Positions 7,403-16,892 of a stretch of 64,000 nt of DNA are shown piece by piece. The notes beneath the pieces were generated by a model, which had not been told where the DNA came from, ran no database searches, and worked only from the letters and a program-made list of their open reading frames with translations. A program made the translations under genes and the position numbers. Positions within the stretch are counted from its first letter, which is position 1. Each line of letters opens with the position of its first letter. This DNA comes from Bacteroides caecimuris. GTDB taxonomy: Bacteria; Bacteroidota; Bacteroidia; Bacteroidales; Bacteroidaceae. The stretch is from positions 1,860,001 through 1,924,000 of the forward strand of contig NZ_CP015401.2 in assembly GCF_001688725.2 (NCBI RefSeq), given 5' to 3'.

Positions 7403-7454
7403 CGAAAGAAAAACCATCACGGCAATGTGCATGGCTTTATTGATTGTTGAACGC

Positions 7455-7489
7455 GGGCGGGTTTGTCTTGAAGCAAGGCGAACCTGCCC
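7455..7489 (+). other. Intra-operon RNA hairpin between traF and traG
   Basis: A 16-bp stem, with three G-U pairs in RNA, closes on an AAG loop: GGGCGGGTTTGTCTTG pairs with CAAGGCGAACCTGCCC. It lies about 25 nt before the traG start and lacks a clean T-run. It is therefore more likely a processing or attenuation element than a full terminator. Confidence 0.6.
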
Positions 7490-7513
7490 CTATTTAATTA
7501 CACGTATATCGAA

Positions 7514-10222
7514 ATGACCCTATACATCATTTTATGTTTTGTCGCTTTGTGCGCGGGTATGGCCTTGTCGGTCTATGCGTTCGGTACGGGCGGCAAGCGC
7601 AAGCGAATCTTTCAGGACATCTATTTCTCGGCGGAGGAAACGGACGGTGTGGGTGTGCTGTACACCAAGACCGGCGAATATTCCGCCGTACTTAAGATAG
7701 AGAATCCGGTACAGAAATATTCGGCGGACATTGACAGTTACTACGACTTCACACACTTGTTCACCGCCCTTGCGCAGACGTTGGGCGAAGGGTACGCCAT
7801 CCACAAGCAGGACATCTTCGTCAGGAAACAGTTTGCGAGCGAACCGACTGACGGTCAGGAGTTCCTGTCTTCATCCTATTTTCGTTATTTCAAGGGACGT
7901 CCTTACACGGACAGCCTTTGCTACCTGACCATCACGCAAGAGGCGAAGAAAAGCCGTCTGTTCTCGTTCGATAGCAAAAAGTGGCGCGACTTCCTTGTGA
8001 AAATCCGTAAAGTACACGACCAGTTACGTGACGGCGGCGTACAGGCCAGATTCCTGAACAAAGCCGAAGCGAGCGAGTACGTCGATCGTTACTTCGCCAT
8101 GAACTTCAAAGACCGCACCGTGTCGATGACGAACTTCAAGGCGGACGATGAAACCGTGTCGATGGGCGACAAACGCTGCAAGGTGTACAGCCTTGTGGAC
8201 GTGGACTGTGCCGCACTGCCCTCACAGATACGTCCGTACACGAATATCGAGGTCAACAACACGGAAATGCCCGTCGATTTGGTGTCGGTGGTGGACAGCA
8301 TCCCGAACGCCGAGACGGTGGTCTATAACCAAATCATCTTCCTGCCCAACCAGAAGCGTGAGCTGTCGCTGCTCGACAAAAAGAAGAACCGCCACGCGAG
8401 CATTCCCAATCCGAACAACCAGATGGCGGTCGAGGACATCAAGCGTGTGCAGGAAGTCATCGCCCGTGAGAGCAAGCAACTGGTATATACACACTTCAAC
8501 ATGGTGGTGGCCGTGTCTGCCGGTGCAGACCTGCAAAAGTGTACGAACCACTTGGAAAACGCTTTCGGGCGTATGGGTATCCATATCAGCAAGCGGGCAT
8601 ACAACCAACTGGAACTGTTCGTCGGTTCGTTTCCGGGCAACTGCTACACGCTCAATGAGGAATACGACCGTTTCCTGACCCTTTCCGATGCGGCGATGTG
8701 CCTGATGTACAAGGAGCGTGTGCTGCACAGCGAGGAAACGCCGCTGAAGATTTACTACACCGACCGTCAGGGCGTGCCGGTGGCTATCGACATCACGGGA
8801 AAAGAGGGAAAGAATAAACTGACTGATAATTCCAATTTTTTCTGTTTGGGGCCTTCGGGCAGCGGCAAGAGTTTTCATATGAACTCGGTCGTGCGCCAGC
8901 TCCATGAGCAGGGAACGGATGTGGTGATGGTCGATACGGGGAACTCATACGAGGGACTGTGCGAGTATCTGGGCGGCAAGTATATCTCCTATACCGAGGA
9001 ACGGCCTATTACGATGAATCCGTTTCGCATCAACCGGGAGGAATACAATATCGAGAAGATAGACTTCCTCAAGAACCTTATCCTGATGATTTGGAAAGGG
9101 TCGGACAGCCAGATTCCCGAAATCGAGTTCCGCATTGTCGAGCAGATAATCATAGACTACTATGATGCCTATTTCAACGGATTTACAAGATACACCGACG
9201 AGCAACGGGAGGTACTGCTGAAAAACCTGTTTGCGGCGGCCAGCCGAAAGAACCCAAACAAACCACCCAGAGAGGTGGATGAGATGGTGCGCAAACAGAT
9301 AGAGGTGCTTGAGGCACGGCGGGCGGCTCTCAAAGTGTCGGAACTGAACTTCAACTCATTCTTTGACTACTCATTCGACCGTCTGGAGCAGATCTGCACC
9401 GAAAATGACATCACGACAATCAGCTACTCGACCTATTCGACCATGCTGCAGCCGTTCTACAAGGGAGGCGCATATGAGAAGATTCTCAATGAGAATGTGG
9501 ATTCGGCACTGTTTGACGAGACATTCATCGTCTTTGAAGTGGATGCAATCAAGGAAAACAAGAAACTGTTTCCCATTGTCACACTGATTATCATGGACGT
9601 GTTCCTGCAGAAAATGCGCATCAAGAAGACCCGTAAAGTCCTTGTCATCGAAGAGGCGTGGAAGGCCATTGCCAGCCCGCTCATGGCGGAATACATCAAG
9701 TTCATGTACAAGACCGCCCGTAAGTTTTGGGCTTCTGTCGGCGTGGTGACGCAGGAGATACAGGACATCATCGGCAGCGAAATCGTGAAGGAGGCCATCA
9801 TCAACAACTCGGACGTGGTGATGCTGCTTGACCAGAGCAAGTTCAAGGAACGCTTTGACGAAATCCGAAAGATTCTTGGTCTGACCGAGGTGGATTGCAA
9901 GAAGATATTTACCATCAACCGCTTGGAGAACAAGGATGGGCGCAGCTTCTTCCGCGAAGTGTTTATCCGTCGGGGGACGACCAGCGGCGTGTACGGCGTG
10001 GAAGAGCCGCACGAGTGCTACATGACCTACACGACCGAACGGGCGGAAAAGGAGGCACTGAAGCTTTACAAGAAGGAACTTCGGTGCAGCCATCAGGAAG
10101 CTATCGAGGCATATTGCCGGGACTGGGATGCCAGCGGTATCGGGAAGGCCCTGCCTTTTGCACAAAAAGTAAACGAGACGGGGCGTGTGCTCAACCTCCG
10201 TCCCGTGCATGAATCCAAATAA
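7514..10222 (+). CDS. traG: Conjugation ATPase TraG (VirB4 family)
   Basis: This 902-residue protein is the largest energy-providing subunit of the T4SS. An N-terminal hydrophobic helix (about 2-20) may tether it to the membrane. The middle (about 30-430) is the VirB4 N-terminal domain. Walker A is GPSGSGKS (446-453), Walker B is VLVIEEA (709-715), and conserved ATPase elements follow (ASVGVVTQEIQD, MLLDQSK). Full family length and no interruption suggest an active protein. It would use ATP to drive pilus assembly and substrate transfer at the inner membrane. The next gene starts 11 nt later, consistent with one operon. Confidence 0.95.
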   Translation: MTLYIILCFVALCAGMALSVYAFGTGGKRKRIFQDIYFSAEETDGVGVLYTKTGEYSAVLKIENPVQKYSADIDSYYDFTHLFTALAQTLGEGYAIHKQDIFVRKQFASEPTDGQEFLSSSYFRYFKGRPYTDSLCYLTITQEAKKSRLFSFDSKKWRDFLVKIRKVHDQLRDGGVQARFLNKAEASEYVDRYFAMNFKDRTVSMTNFKADDETVSMGDKRCKVYSLVDVDCAALPSQIRPYTNIEVNNTEMPVDLVSVVDSIPNAETVVYNQIIFLPNQKRELSLLDKKKNRHASIPNPNNQMAVEDIKRVQEVIARESKQLVYTHFNMVVAVSAGADLQKCTNHLENAFGRMGIHISKRAYNQLELFVGSFPGNCYTLNEEYDRFLTLSDAAMCLMYKERVLHSEETPLKIYYTDRQGVPVAIDITGKEGKNKLTDNSNFFCLGPSGSGKSFHMNSVVRQLHEQGTDVVMVDTGNSYEGLCEYLGGKYISYTEERPITMNPFRINREEYNIEKIDFLKNLILMIWKGSDSQIPEIEFRIVEQIIIDYYDAYFNGFTRYTDEQREVLLKNLFAAASRKNPNKPPREVDEMVRKQIEVLEARRAALKVSELNFNSFFDYSFDRLEQICTENDITTISYSTYSTMLQPFYKGGAYEKILNENVDSALFDETFIVFEVDAIKENKKLFPIVTLIIMDVFLQKMRIKKTRKVLVIEEAWKAIASPLMAEYIKFMYKTARKFWASVGVVTQEIQDIIGSEIVKEAIINNSDVVMLLDQSKFKERFDEIRKILGLTEVDCKKIFTINRLENKDGRSFFREVFIRRGTTSGVYGVEEPHECYMTYTTERAEKEALKLYKKELRCSHQEAIEAYCRDWDASGIGKALPFAQKVNETGRVLNLRPVHESK

Positions 10223-10233
10223 ACATTGCAGCC

Positions 10234-12780
10234 ATGAAACGACTACTCCTTATCCTGACCATCGCCTCGGTCACACTCTGCCAGACGGTTCACGCCCAGT
10301 ATTACAGCGTGAACTACGACACCCGTACCGTTGCGGCGATGGTGGCTGCCTTCGGTACGGAAGCGGTCGCCGAAGGGTACTACCGGGAGCAGGTCGATGA
10401 CGTCCTCAAGCACTACACGGCAGCGGAGGTCGCTACCGCCGGGATATTCGCGGCCAAGTTCTTGGAGCATAAAGCCCTGAGCGACCTCGGCATCTGGAAC
10501 AGCCGTACGGAAAACTACTACTACCGGCGCATCTACCGGATGGTGGCGGAGAAAATCATGCCCAAGATATGGGTGGTGGCGAAGCAGATGCTCCATTCGC
10601 CGCAAACGGCTATCTATTGGGGCAGTTACCTGATGAAAGTCTGCGATGATACCAAAAGTCTGTGTATGCAGTTCGAGAGCGTGGTGACCAACAGCACGCT
10701 GACCTTTTCGGACATCGCCTTTCTCGAAATCAATCCGGAAATTGCCCCCTTGCTGAAACTCTCCGAAACGGGAAACATCGACTGGCAGCGGATGATGGAC
10801 AACTTCGCCCGCATACCGGGCAACTTCACCCACGAGAACCTGAAAAGCGACCTCGACAACCTTTATAACACGGGGGTCGGCCTTGCAACGGCAGGCATTG
10901 CCAATCTTGGTGACGCCCTGTTGCAAAGCAGCTCGTTCCATGACCTGCTGGGTGGAAAGGTTGAAGAAATCGGCAACCTGTATGAACACTACGGGAGTCT
11001 ATTCGAGCAGGCGGAACATGACATCAGCGGCTTGCTGATTGACATGGTGGGTGGTCCGGACAACGTGGCCGGTCTGTTCAACTTCAGCAACTACAACCTC
11101 ACGGCATGGATGACCGACTACCTGGACGAAGCGATGGGGAACTATTACACGCAGCGGTGGTACATTGCCCGGCGTGACCAAGGGAGCGTATCGCTGTGCG
11201 ACTACTATCCTCCGACGGACGACAACAGCATCCTGAACGGGGGCGCATGGGTGCGGTTCAACACGAGCGACCCGAATTTCTATCCTGATGCCTCGCAACG
11301 GGAACAGGTACTTGCCAACTCGGAAGGATATGCCGGTTGGTCAAGAAACCGCGTGCAGCAGTTGAACAACCAGAACGACGGGTTCAGCTACAGCATCAAC
11401 TATTGGATGAGTGCCTATATCATCAGCAAGAAAAACAAGCAGACCAAAAAGGCATACGCATACGAAATCCATGTGAGCAAAAACTGGAACAAAGAAGAGG
11501 TCGTCTATGAGGAAGTCTTCGATTCCTACTCGATGGACTTGAACACGTTTCGGGCGCAACTGAATGTCCGGCTTGCGGAGTTCAACGAGAACGAGGACGG
11601 CTACACCTATTATATATCTTCCGGTGCGCGGAACTATTACCAAGCAACGGACGCAGCCAAATTGAAGGGATGCGAGAGCGTGACCATCAGCGTGACCTGT
11701 TCCGACGGGGTTACGCTCGGACAAGGCTCGACACAGTACAAGTGCCGCAAGTGCGGCAGCTCGTTGAATGCCCACACCAAGGAGTGCGCCATGCAGACCT
11801 CGGTGACGGAAAACGACCTCGACCTTTCGGAACTGGACGCGCTATTGAACGAGGCGAACAGCCAAGCGGCCAATATTGAAGCGCAAATCGGGGCATTGGA
11901 AAACGAGAACGCTGTCCTGCTGAAGAAAATCAGTACGGCGAGCATTGAGGATGCGGCGAATTACCGGCAGCAGTACAACGCGAACAAGACACGGATAGAC
12001 CGTCTGAAAGGAGAACTCGCGGAATGGAAGAAGAAACAGTCCGACTATGCCCAAGCAAAGTCGGATGCCGCAGACGACAACAGCGTGGCGACGGATGACT
12101 ATTACCGCATCCCTGCCATCATGCAGGACTGCAAGGCGGCATACGGTCTTACTTGGCAGGACGGCGGAGCATGGAACGGCTACTCGTATGTACGCAAGGC
12201 GACCATGCCGAATATCAACGGTATCATCACATTCAGGGCTACGGTCTCCATTGCCCGCAAGCCGAAATATTTTCTCGGCATAAAAATACACCGTACCATT
12301 ATCCAAATCAAGTGGGAACTCACTTCGGAATATACGGACACACACGTCGCTGACGTGCTGACCCTTGATCCGGGACTTTCGGATGCGGAAAAGGCTAAAC
12401 TGGTAAACGACCGGATAGCCGAAATCGCCCGTGAACATCCGTCCTGTAAAATCACGACGGAATACGCCCGCAGCGCACCGACGGAAGAAACGCCATCAGG
12501 CGACGTGTACCATCTGCTGTGGTCAAGCGACCGCCTTGAGATAGCGCGAGAGGTGGACAGCAGAATCACCAAGATATATGCCGACTTGGTATCGCTGGAA
12601 AAGATGATGCACTACAAGCGGAGCATCCTTGACGTGATGAAGGATGTGCAGCCCGGACTGGACACGGACGAAGGCCGTAGGCTGACACTCGTGGAGGAAT
12701 GCCATGACCGCTGGGTGGAGAATGCACGGACGCTTCGGAGCGGCAACAGCAGGAATAGCAGAAAGGAGGTACGGCCATGA
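10234..12780 (+). CDS. Large secreted/periplasmic conjugation-operon protein
   Basis: This is an 848-residue protein with a clear Sec signal peptide (MKRLLLILTIASVTLCQTVHAQ, cleavage near 21). I do not recognise the family. Visible parts are an N-terminal helical region, a Tyr/Asn-rich central region, a cysteine/histidine cluster KCRKCGSSLNAHTKEC (near 495) that looks like a small zinc ribbon, and a predicted coiled coil near 535-605 (ALENENAVLLKKI, DRLKGELAEWKKKQ). It occupies the place between TraG and the TraI-like gene and overlaps the latter by 4 nt (ATGA). It may be an envelope-spanning or outer-membrane scaffold of the T4SS. It is much larger than the usual TraH/TraI proteins. Confidence 0.7.
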   Translation: MKRLLLILTIASVTLCQTVHAQYYSVNYDTRTVAAMVAAFGTEAVAEGYYREQVDDVLKHYTAAEVATAGIFAAKFLEHKALSDLGIWNSRTENYYYRRIYRMVAEKIMPKIWVVAKQMLHSPQTAIYWGSYLMKVCDDTKSLCMQFESVVTNSTLTFSDIAFLEINPEIAPLLKLSETGNIDWQRMMDNFARIPGNFTHENLKSDLDNLYNTGVGLATAGIANLGDALLQSSSFHDLLGGKVEEIGNLYEHYGSLFEQAEHDISGLLIDMVGGPDNVAGLFNFSNYNLTAWMTDYLDEAMGNYYTQRWYIARRDQGSVSLCDYYPPTDDNSILNGGAWVRFNTSDPNFYPDASQREQVLANSEGYAGWSRNRVQQLNNQNDGFSYSINYWMSAYIISKKNKQTKKAYAYEIHVSKNWNKEEVVYEEVFDSYSMDLNTFRAQLNVRLAEFNENEDGYTYYISSGARNYYQATDAAKLKGCESVTISVTCSDGVTLGQGSTQYKCRKCGSSLNAHTKECAMQTSVTENDLDLSELDALLNEANSQAANIEAQIGALENENAVLLKKISTASIEDAANYRQQYNANKTRIDRLKGELAEWKKKQSDYAQAKSDAADDNSVATDDYYRIPAIMQDCKAAYGLTWQDGGAWNGYSYVRKATMPNINGIITFRATVSIARKPKYFLGIKIHRTIIQIKWELTSEYTDTHVADVLTLDPGLSDAEKAKLVNDRIAEIAREHPSCKITTEYARSAPTEETPSGDVYHLLWSSDRLEIAREVDSRITKIYADLVSLEKMMHYKRSILDVMKDVQPGLDTDEGRRLTLVEECHDRWVENARTLRSGNSRNSRKEVRP

Positions 12781-13502
12781 AACGTACCATACAGATTGCC
12801 GTCGTGCTGTTCGCCCTGCTGCCCGGTATCGCCAAGGCGCAGTGGACTTTCGATATAGTCTCCGTCGAAGCCTACATCAACGACCACAAGAAGCAGCGCA
12901 GCCTGCTGTTGGCTCGTAGCACCTTGGAGCACAGCAACAAGCTGTTGCACGAGTACAGCTGTAAAGAAATTGGGGACTATAAAGAGTTGAATATTGACCT
13001 TGACAAATACACCCGTGCGTTCGATGCCATCGACGTCATGTACCAGTCGTTGCGCACGGTGTTGAACGTCAAGAATACCTATACATCGGTCAGCGACCGT
13101 ATCGGCGACTATAAATCGTTGTTGGAGGATTTCAATGCGAAGATCTTGAAACGTGGACGCATCGAATCCGCAGATACCCTGATTATCTCCATCAATGCGA
13201 GGGGGCTGAGGGCGATTGCCCGTGAGGGGGAACAGCTCTACAAGTCCGTGAGCGACCTCGTGCTGTATGCCACCGGAGCGGCAGCCTGCTCGACCTCCGA
13301 CCTGCTGATGGTGTTGGAGGCCATCAACCGCTCATTGGACAACATCGAGCGGCATCTGAACCGGGCCTATTTCGAGACATGGCGGTACATTCAAGTGCGC
13401 ATCGGCTATTGGAAAGCAAAGGTATATCGCTCCCGCACCATGCGGGAGATTCTCGATGACGCCTTCGGGCGTTGGCGCGGAGCCGGAAGACTGGATTATT
13501 AA
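12777..13502 (+). CDS. TraI-like secreted conjugation protein
   Basis: This is a 241-residue protein with a signal peptide (cleavage near residue 21, AKAQW) and an otherwise all-helical, polar sequence. It ends in a basic segment (AFGRWRGAGRLDY). Its size, signal and Arg/Trp-rich C-terminus recall the two proteins at 41603 and 42303 in the second operon (SRWRRAAVLAR, KRRWRQIGRNVRP). The three look like a distantly related family. In T4SS operons this position is held by TraI-type, possibly VirB5-like, periplasmic proteins. The ATGA overlap with the upstream gene implies coupled translation. Confidence 0.65.
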   Translation: MKRTIQIAVVLFALLPGIAKAQWTFDIVSVEAYINDHKKQRSLLLARSTLEHSNKLLHEYSCKEIGDYKELNIDLDKYTRAFDAIDVMYQSLRTVLNVKNTYTSVSDRIGDYKSLLEDFNAKILKRGRIESADTLIISINARGLRAIAREGEQLYKSVSDLVLYATGAAACSTSDLLMVLEAINRSLDNIERHLNRAYFETWRYIQVRIGYWKAKVYRSRTMREILDDAFGRWRGAGRLDY

Positions 13503-13520
13503 CGACAAAAAGAGAAGAAT

Positions 13521-14288
13521 ATGAACAGAAAACTATTACTCATGGCAGTGGCGGTCACCGTAACGACAGCCGTACACGCACAGTATGTAACGTACAACCA
13601 TGATTCGCCGAAGCAGAATCAGGTAACGGTCATGGAAACCGGTACGGGCGCACTCTCGCCCGACCTCTATTATTCCGTGCTGCACAACAAATACAAGAAG
13701 TCGGCGGCGGCCAAAAACAAGCTCTCGTTCCGCACACTTGCCGGTATCAATCTCTACAACCAGGTGGACGAAGCGGAAGCCATTGATTCGGCTTTGGTCA
13801 AGCGGGCGAAGGTCGAGGCGTTGAACGTTGCCGACCGGCAGGCGGACATCGCGTGGCTTGCCGAGGGCGATAAGGTCAGCAGACAGATGGACCGGTTCCG
13901 GCGCAACATCGACCGTATTCTCCTGTCCGGCGGTACTCCGGCCGACAAGGAACGGTGGACGGAATACTACCACGTCTATCAGTGCGCCATCAACGCCACG
14001 AAAGACGCCTATATGCCAAACGCCCAGCGAAAGAAGGAGTATCTGCGCATCTACGAGGATGTGGCACGGCAGAACGAGATTTTAGTGAGCTACCTCGCCA
14101 AGCGTCAGAACGCAACGGCAACAAGCACACTGCTGAACGCAACGGACAACCGTACCCTGCATAAGGGCGGCATTGTCCGCAATGCCATGAGCCGGTGGCA
14201 GGAATCACGCCTTGCGGTGCGTGGCTCGCAATCGGGCGGCAACGGAAACGGCGAAGATGACAACGAGAGTGTAAACAGAGGGAAATAA
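13521..14288 (+). CDS. Secreted conjugation-operon protein (DUF5045-like)
   Basis: This is a 255-residue protein with a signal peptide (MNRKLLLMAVAVTVTTAVHAQ). The mature part has YNHDSPKQNQVTVMETGTG near the N-terminus, then helical segments (ADRQADIAWLAEGDKV, KERWTEYYHVYQCAI), and a low-complexity Gly/Asn tail. I associate this pattern with the DUF5045 proteins that accompany TraI/TraJ in Bacteroides conjugative elements; the assignment is from memory and moderate. It is probably periplasmic. It ends 12 nt before traJ. Confidence 0.65.
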   Translation: MNRKLLLMAVAVTVTTAVHAQYVTYNHDSPKQNQVTVMETGTGALSPDLYYSVLHNKYKKSAAAKNKLSFRTLAGINLYNQVDEAEAIDSALVKRAKVEALNVADRQADIAWLAEGDKVSRQMDRFRRNIDRILLSGGTPADKERWTEYYHVYQCAINATKDAYMPNAQRKKEYLRIYEDVARQNEILVSYLAKRQNATATSTLLNATDNRTLHKGGIVRNAMSRWQESRLAVRGSQSGGNGNGEDDNESVNRGK

Positions 14289-14300
14289 AAAGACAGGGCT

Positions 14301-15434
14301 ATGGCAAACGGAGATATACTTTCGGATTTCGGCATCAACCTGTTGGAGGAGGAAATAGATGATGTCATCTTTCAGACCAACGAGTTTCTGACGGACGCGA
14401 CTTTTACCGGTGCGCAGGGTCCTTTTTGGTGGATATTGCAGATGTGCATGGCACTCGCGGCACTGTTCTCCATCGTCATGGCGGCAGGTATCGCCTACAA
14501 GATGATGGTAAAGCACGAGCCGTTGGACGTTATGAAGCTGTTTAGGCCGCTTGCCGTGTCGATTATCATCTGCTGGTGGTATCCGCCTGCGGACACGGGT
14601 ATGGCGGGGAGCCGGAACAACTGGTGTTTTCTGGACTTTCTGTCCTACATCCCGAATTGCATCGGGTCGTACACCCATGACCTGTACGAAGCTGAAGCTT
14701 CACAGATATCGGACAGGTTCGAGGAAGTTCAACAGCTCATCCATGTGCGTGACACGATGTACACGAACCTGCAGGCGCAGGCGGATGTCGCCCACACGGG
14801 CACATCCGATCCCAACCTGATAGAGGCGACAATGGAGCAGACCGGCGTGGACGAAGTGACGAGCATGGAAAAGGATGCGGCGAAGTTGTGGTTCACGTCT
14901 TTGACGGCAGGAGTCATCGTGGGGATAGACAAAATCATCATGTTGATTGCTCTCGTGGTGTTCCGAATCGGTTGGTGGGCAACGATTTACTGCCAACAAA
15001 TCCTGTTGGGAATGCTGACGATTTTCGGACCGATACAGTGGGCGTTCAGCATCCTGCCGAAATGGGAAGGTGCTTGGGCGAAGTGGCTGACACGCTATCT
15101 GACGGTGCATTTCTACGGGGCGATGCTCTACTTCGTGGGCTTCTATGTGCTGCTGCTCTTTGACATTGTATTGTGCATCCAAATCGAGAACCTGACGGCG
15201 ATAACCGCCAGCGAGCAGACGATGGCTGCCTACCTGCAAAACTCGTTCTTCTCGGCAGGCTACCTGATGGCGGCTTCGATTGTAGCCCTCAAGTGCCTGA
15301 ACCTTGTTCCGGACTTGGCGGCATGGATGATACCGGAGGGCGACACGGCATTCTCTACCCGAAACTTCGGCGAGGGCGTGGCACAGCAGGCGAAGATGAC
15401 GGCAACCGGAGGGTTGGGCGGCATCATGAGATAA
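14301..15434 (+). CDS. traJ: TraJ, polytopic T4SS channel protein (VirB6-like)
   Basis: This is a 377-residue inner-membrane protein. Membrane helices are visible near residues 45-70, 82-98, 193-250 (several, rich in Trp/Ile), 272-293 and 312-335, around a periplasmic loop at about 100-185. The conserved TraJ signature FGPIQWAFSILPKWEGAW is present near 245. The C-terminal tail is Gly/Thr-rich (TGGLGGIMR). In Bacteroides elements TraJ is the VirB6 equivalent forming the inner-membrane passage. It lies between the secreted TraI-region proteins and TraK, as expected. Confidence 0.9.
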   Translation: MANGDILSDFGINLLEEEIDDVIFQTNEFLTDATFTGAQGPFWWILQMCMALAALFSIVMAAGIAYKMMVKHEPLDVMKLFRPLAVSIIICWWYPPADTGMAGSRNNWCFLDFLSYIPNCIGSYTHDLYEAEASQISDRFEEVQQLIHVRDTMYTNLQAQADVAHTGTSDPNLIEATMEQTGVDEVTSMEKDAAKLWFTSLTAGVIVGIDKIIMLIALVVFRIGWWATIYCQQILLGMLTIFGPIQWAFSILPKWEGAWAKWLTRYLTVHFYGAMLYFVGFYVLLLFDIVLCIQIENLTAITASEQTMAAYLQNSFFSAGYLMAASIVALKCLNLVPDLAAWMIPEGDTAFSTRNFGEGVAQQAKMTATGGLGGIMR

Positions 15435-15475
15435 TCCGCAAAAGATAATATAAACCCAATAAAAATCATAACAAC

Positions 15476-15871
15476 ATGAAATTGCAAGAGAAAATCAAAA
15501 GTTGGTGCAAGGATGAGAAATTCATGTCCTTTGCACAGGAACGAGCGAGAAAAGAGGTTTGCGAGGTGACGGAAAACCACCGCATCGACCCGCAGTATGA
15601 AGAACTGGACGAAGCCTTCGAGTACGACGACCGGTACATCGCCCCCTTGGTGACGTACCTGACGTACAAGCTGCGTCTTGCCCTGCTGCAGCGGAACGCA
15701 GGTAAGCGCAAAAGAGGAATCTGGTGGGTGCTTGTCCACGTGGAGATGCAGGGCTATTACGTGGAGATATTCTCGGCGGAGTTCGAGAATCTTTTGACGG
15801 AACTTCGGGATGCGGTCATACCCATGCTGCACACGGAATATGTACAGATGTTGAACGGTAAAAGGGAATAA
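15476..15871 (+). CDS. Hypothetical 131-residue protein in tra operon
   Basis: This is a soluble, charged protein with a Cys-Lys-Asp-Glu start, an acidic middle (EELDEAFEYDDRY) and a basic KRKRGIWWVL strand. It has no signal peptide or membrane helix. I do not recognise it. It lies between traJ and traK, separated from traJ by 41 nt and from traK by 3 nt, so it is co-transcribed with the T4SS genes. It may be a cytoplasmic accessory protein; no function can be assigned. Confidence 0.7.
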   Translation: MKLQEKIKSWCKDEKFMSFAQERARKEVCEVTENHRIDPQYEELDEAFEYDDRYIAPLVTYLTYKLRLALLQRNAGKRKRGIWWVLVHVEMQGYYVEIFSAEFENLLTELRDAVIPMLHTEYVQMLNGKRE

Positions 15872-15874
15872 CCG

Positions 15875-16489
15875 ATGGTCATCAAGAATTTGGAAAACAA
15901 AATAAGACTGGTGGGCATCATCTGTACCGCTTTTCTCGTGGGATGTGTCATCATCAGCTTGTCAAGTATCTGGACAGCCCGGACGATGGTCTCGGATGCG
16001 CAGAAGAAGGTGTATGTGCTGGACGGCAACGTGCCTATCCTCGTGAACCGCACGACAATGGACGAAACGCTTGACATGGAAGCTAAAAGCCATGTGGAAA
16101 TGTTCCACCATTATTTTTTCACGTTACCGCCAGATGACAAATACATCCGCTATACGATGGAAAAAGCGATGTATCTGGTGGATGAGACGGGGTTGGCACA
16201 ATACAACACGCTCAAGGAAAAGGGTTTCTACTCCAACATTTTGGGTACGAGTTCGGTGTTCTCCATCTATTGTGACAGCGTGGCTTTCAACAAGGAGAAG
16301 ATGGAGTTCACTTACTACGGACGGCAACGCATTGAGCGGCGGAGCAACATCCTCATGCGGGAACTGGTCACGGCGGGGCAACTTAAGCGTGTGCCCCGAA
16401 CAGAAAACAACCCGCACGGATTGCTTATCGTGAACTGGCGAACCCTGCTGAACAAGGACATCGAACAGAAAACGAAGATCAACTACTAA
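15875..16489 (+). CDS. traK: TraK conjugation protein (VirB8-like)
   Basis: This is a 204-residue bitopic protein. One N-terminal membrane helix (about 12-32) is followed by a periplasmic domain of about 165 residues with SHVEMFHHYFFTLPPDDKYI and ending in VNWRTLLNKDIEQKTK. A single TM anchor plus an NTF2-like periplasmic domain after TraJ is the TraK pattern, equivalent to VirB8. It would nucleate the inner-membrane complex together with TraM and TraN. Only 12 nt separate it from the next gene. Confidence 0.88.
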   Translation: MVIKNLENKIRLVGIICTAFLVGCVIISLSSIWTARTMVSDAQKKVYVLDGNVPILVNRTTMDETLDMEAKSHVEMFHHYFFTLPPDDKYIRYTMEKAMYLVDETGLAQYNTLKEKGFYSNILGTSSVFSIYCDSVAFNKEKMEFTYYGRQRIERRSNILMRELVTAGQLKRVPRTENNPHGLLIVNWRTLLNKDIEQKTKINY

Positions 16490-16501
16490 ACAACGGAGTT
16501 T

Positions 16502-16882
16502 ATGAATATCAAGGGATTCAGGCGGATGCTCTTCGGTGAAAAGATGCCGGACAAGAACGATCCGAAATACAAAGACCGTTACGAGCGGGAGGTGTCCGCC
16601 GGACGAAAGTTCGCCCAAGCGACACGCATTGACAAGGCTGCCGCCAAGGTGCAGGGATTCGCCAACGCACACCGGATACTTTTTCTGGTCATCGTCTTTG
16701 GTTTCGCTATCGGAGGGTTCACTTGGAACATCTATCGCATTACAATGGCATACCGCAACAGCCGGCCGACACGCACGGCGACGGAAATGCAGGATTCGGT
16801 GCTACGGGAAAGACACAAGAGGCTGCAAGGGGGTGAAATAAGGGAAAATCGGAACGAGAACAAGAAATATGAACCGCAATAA
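16502..16882 (+). CDS. TraL-position small membrane protein
   Basis: This is a 126-residue protein with a basic, charged N-terminal half, one membrane helix (about 62-82) and a basic, Arg/Glu-rich tail. Size and place between TraK and TraM match TraL of CTn-type elements, but the sequence is not distinctive enough for a firm name. It would sit in the inner membrane as a small T4SS accessory subunit. Its last 14 nt overlap the longer possible frame of the downstream methyltransferase. Confidence 0.65.
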   Translation: MNIKGFRRMLFGEKMPDKNDPKYKDRYEREVSAGRKFAQATRIDKAAAKVQGFANAHRILFLVIVFGFAIGGFTWNIYRITMAYRNSRPTRTATEMQDSVLRERHKRLQGGEIRENRNENKKYEPQ

Positions 16883-16892
16883 AGGAGTGCTT

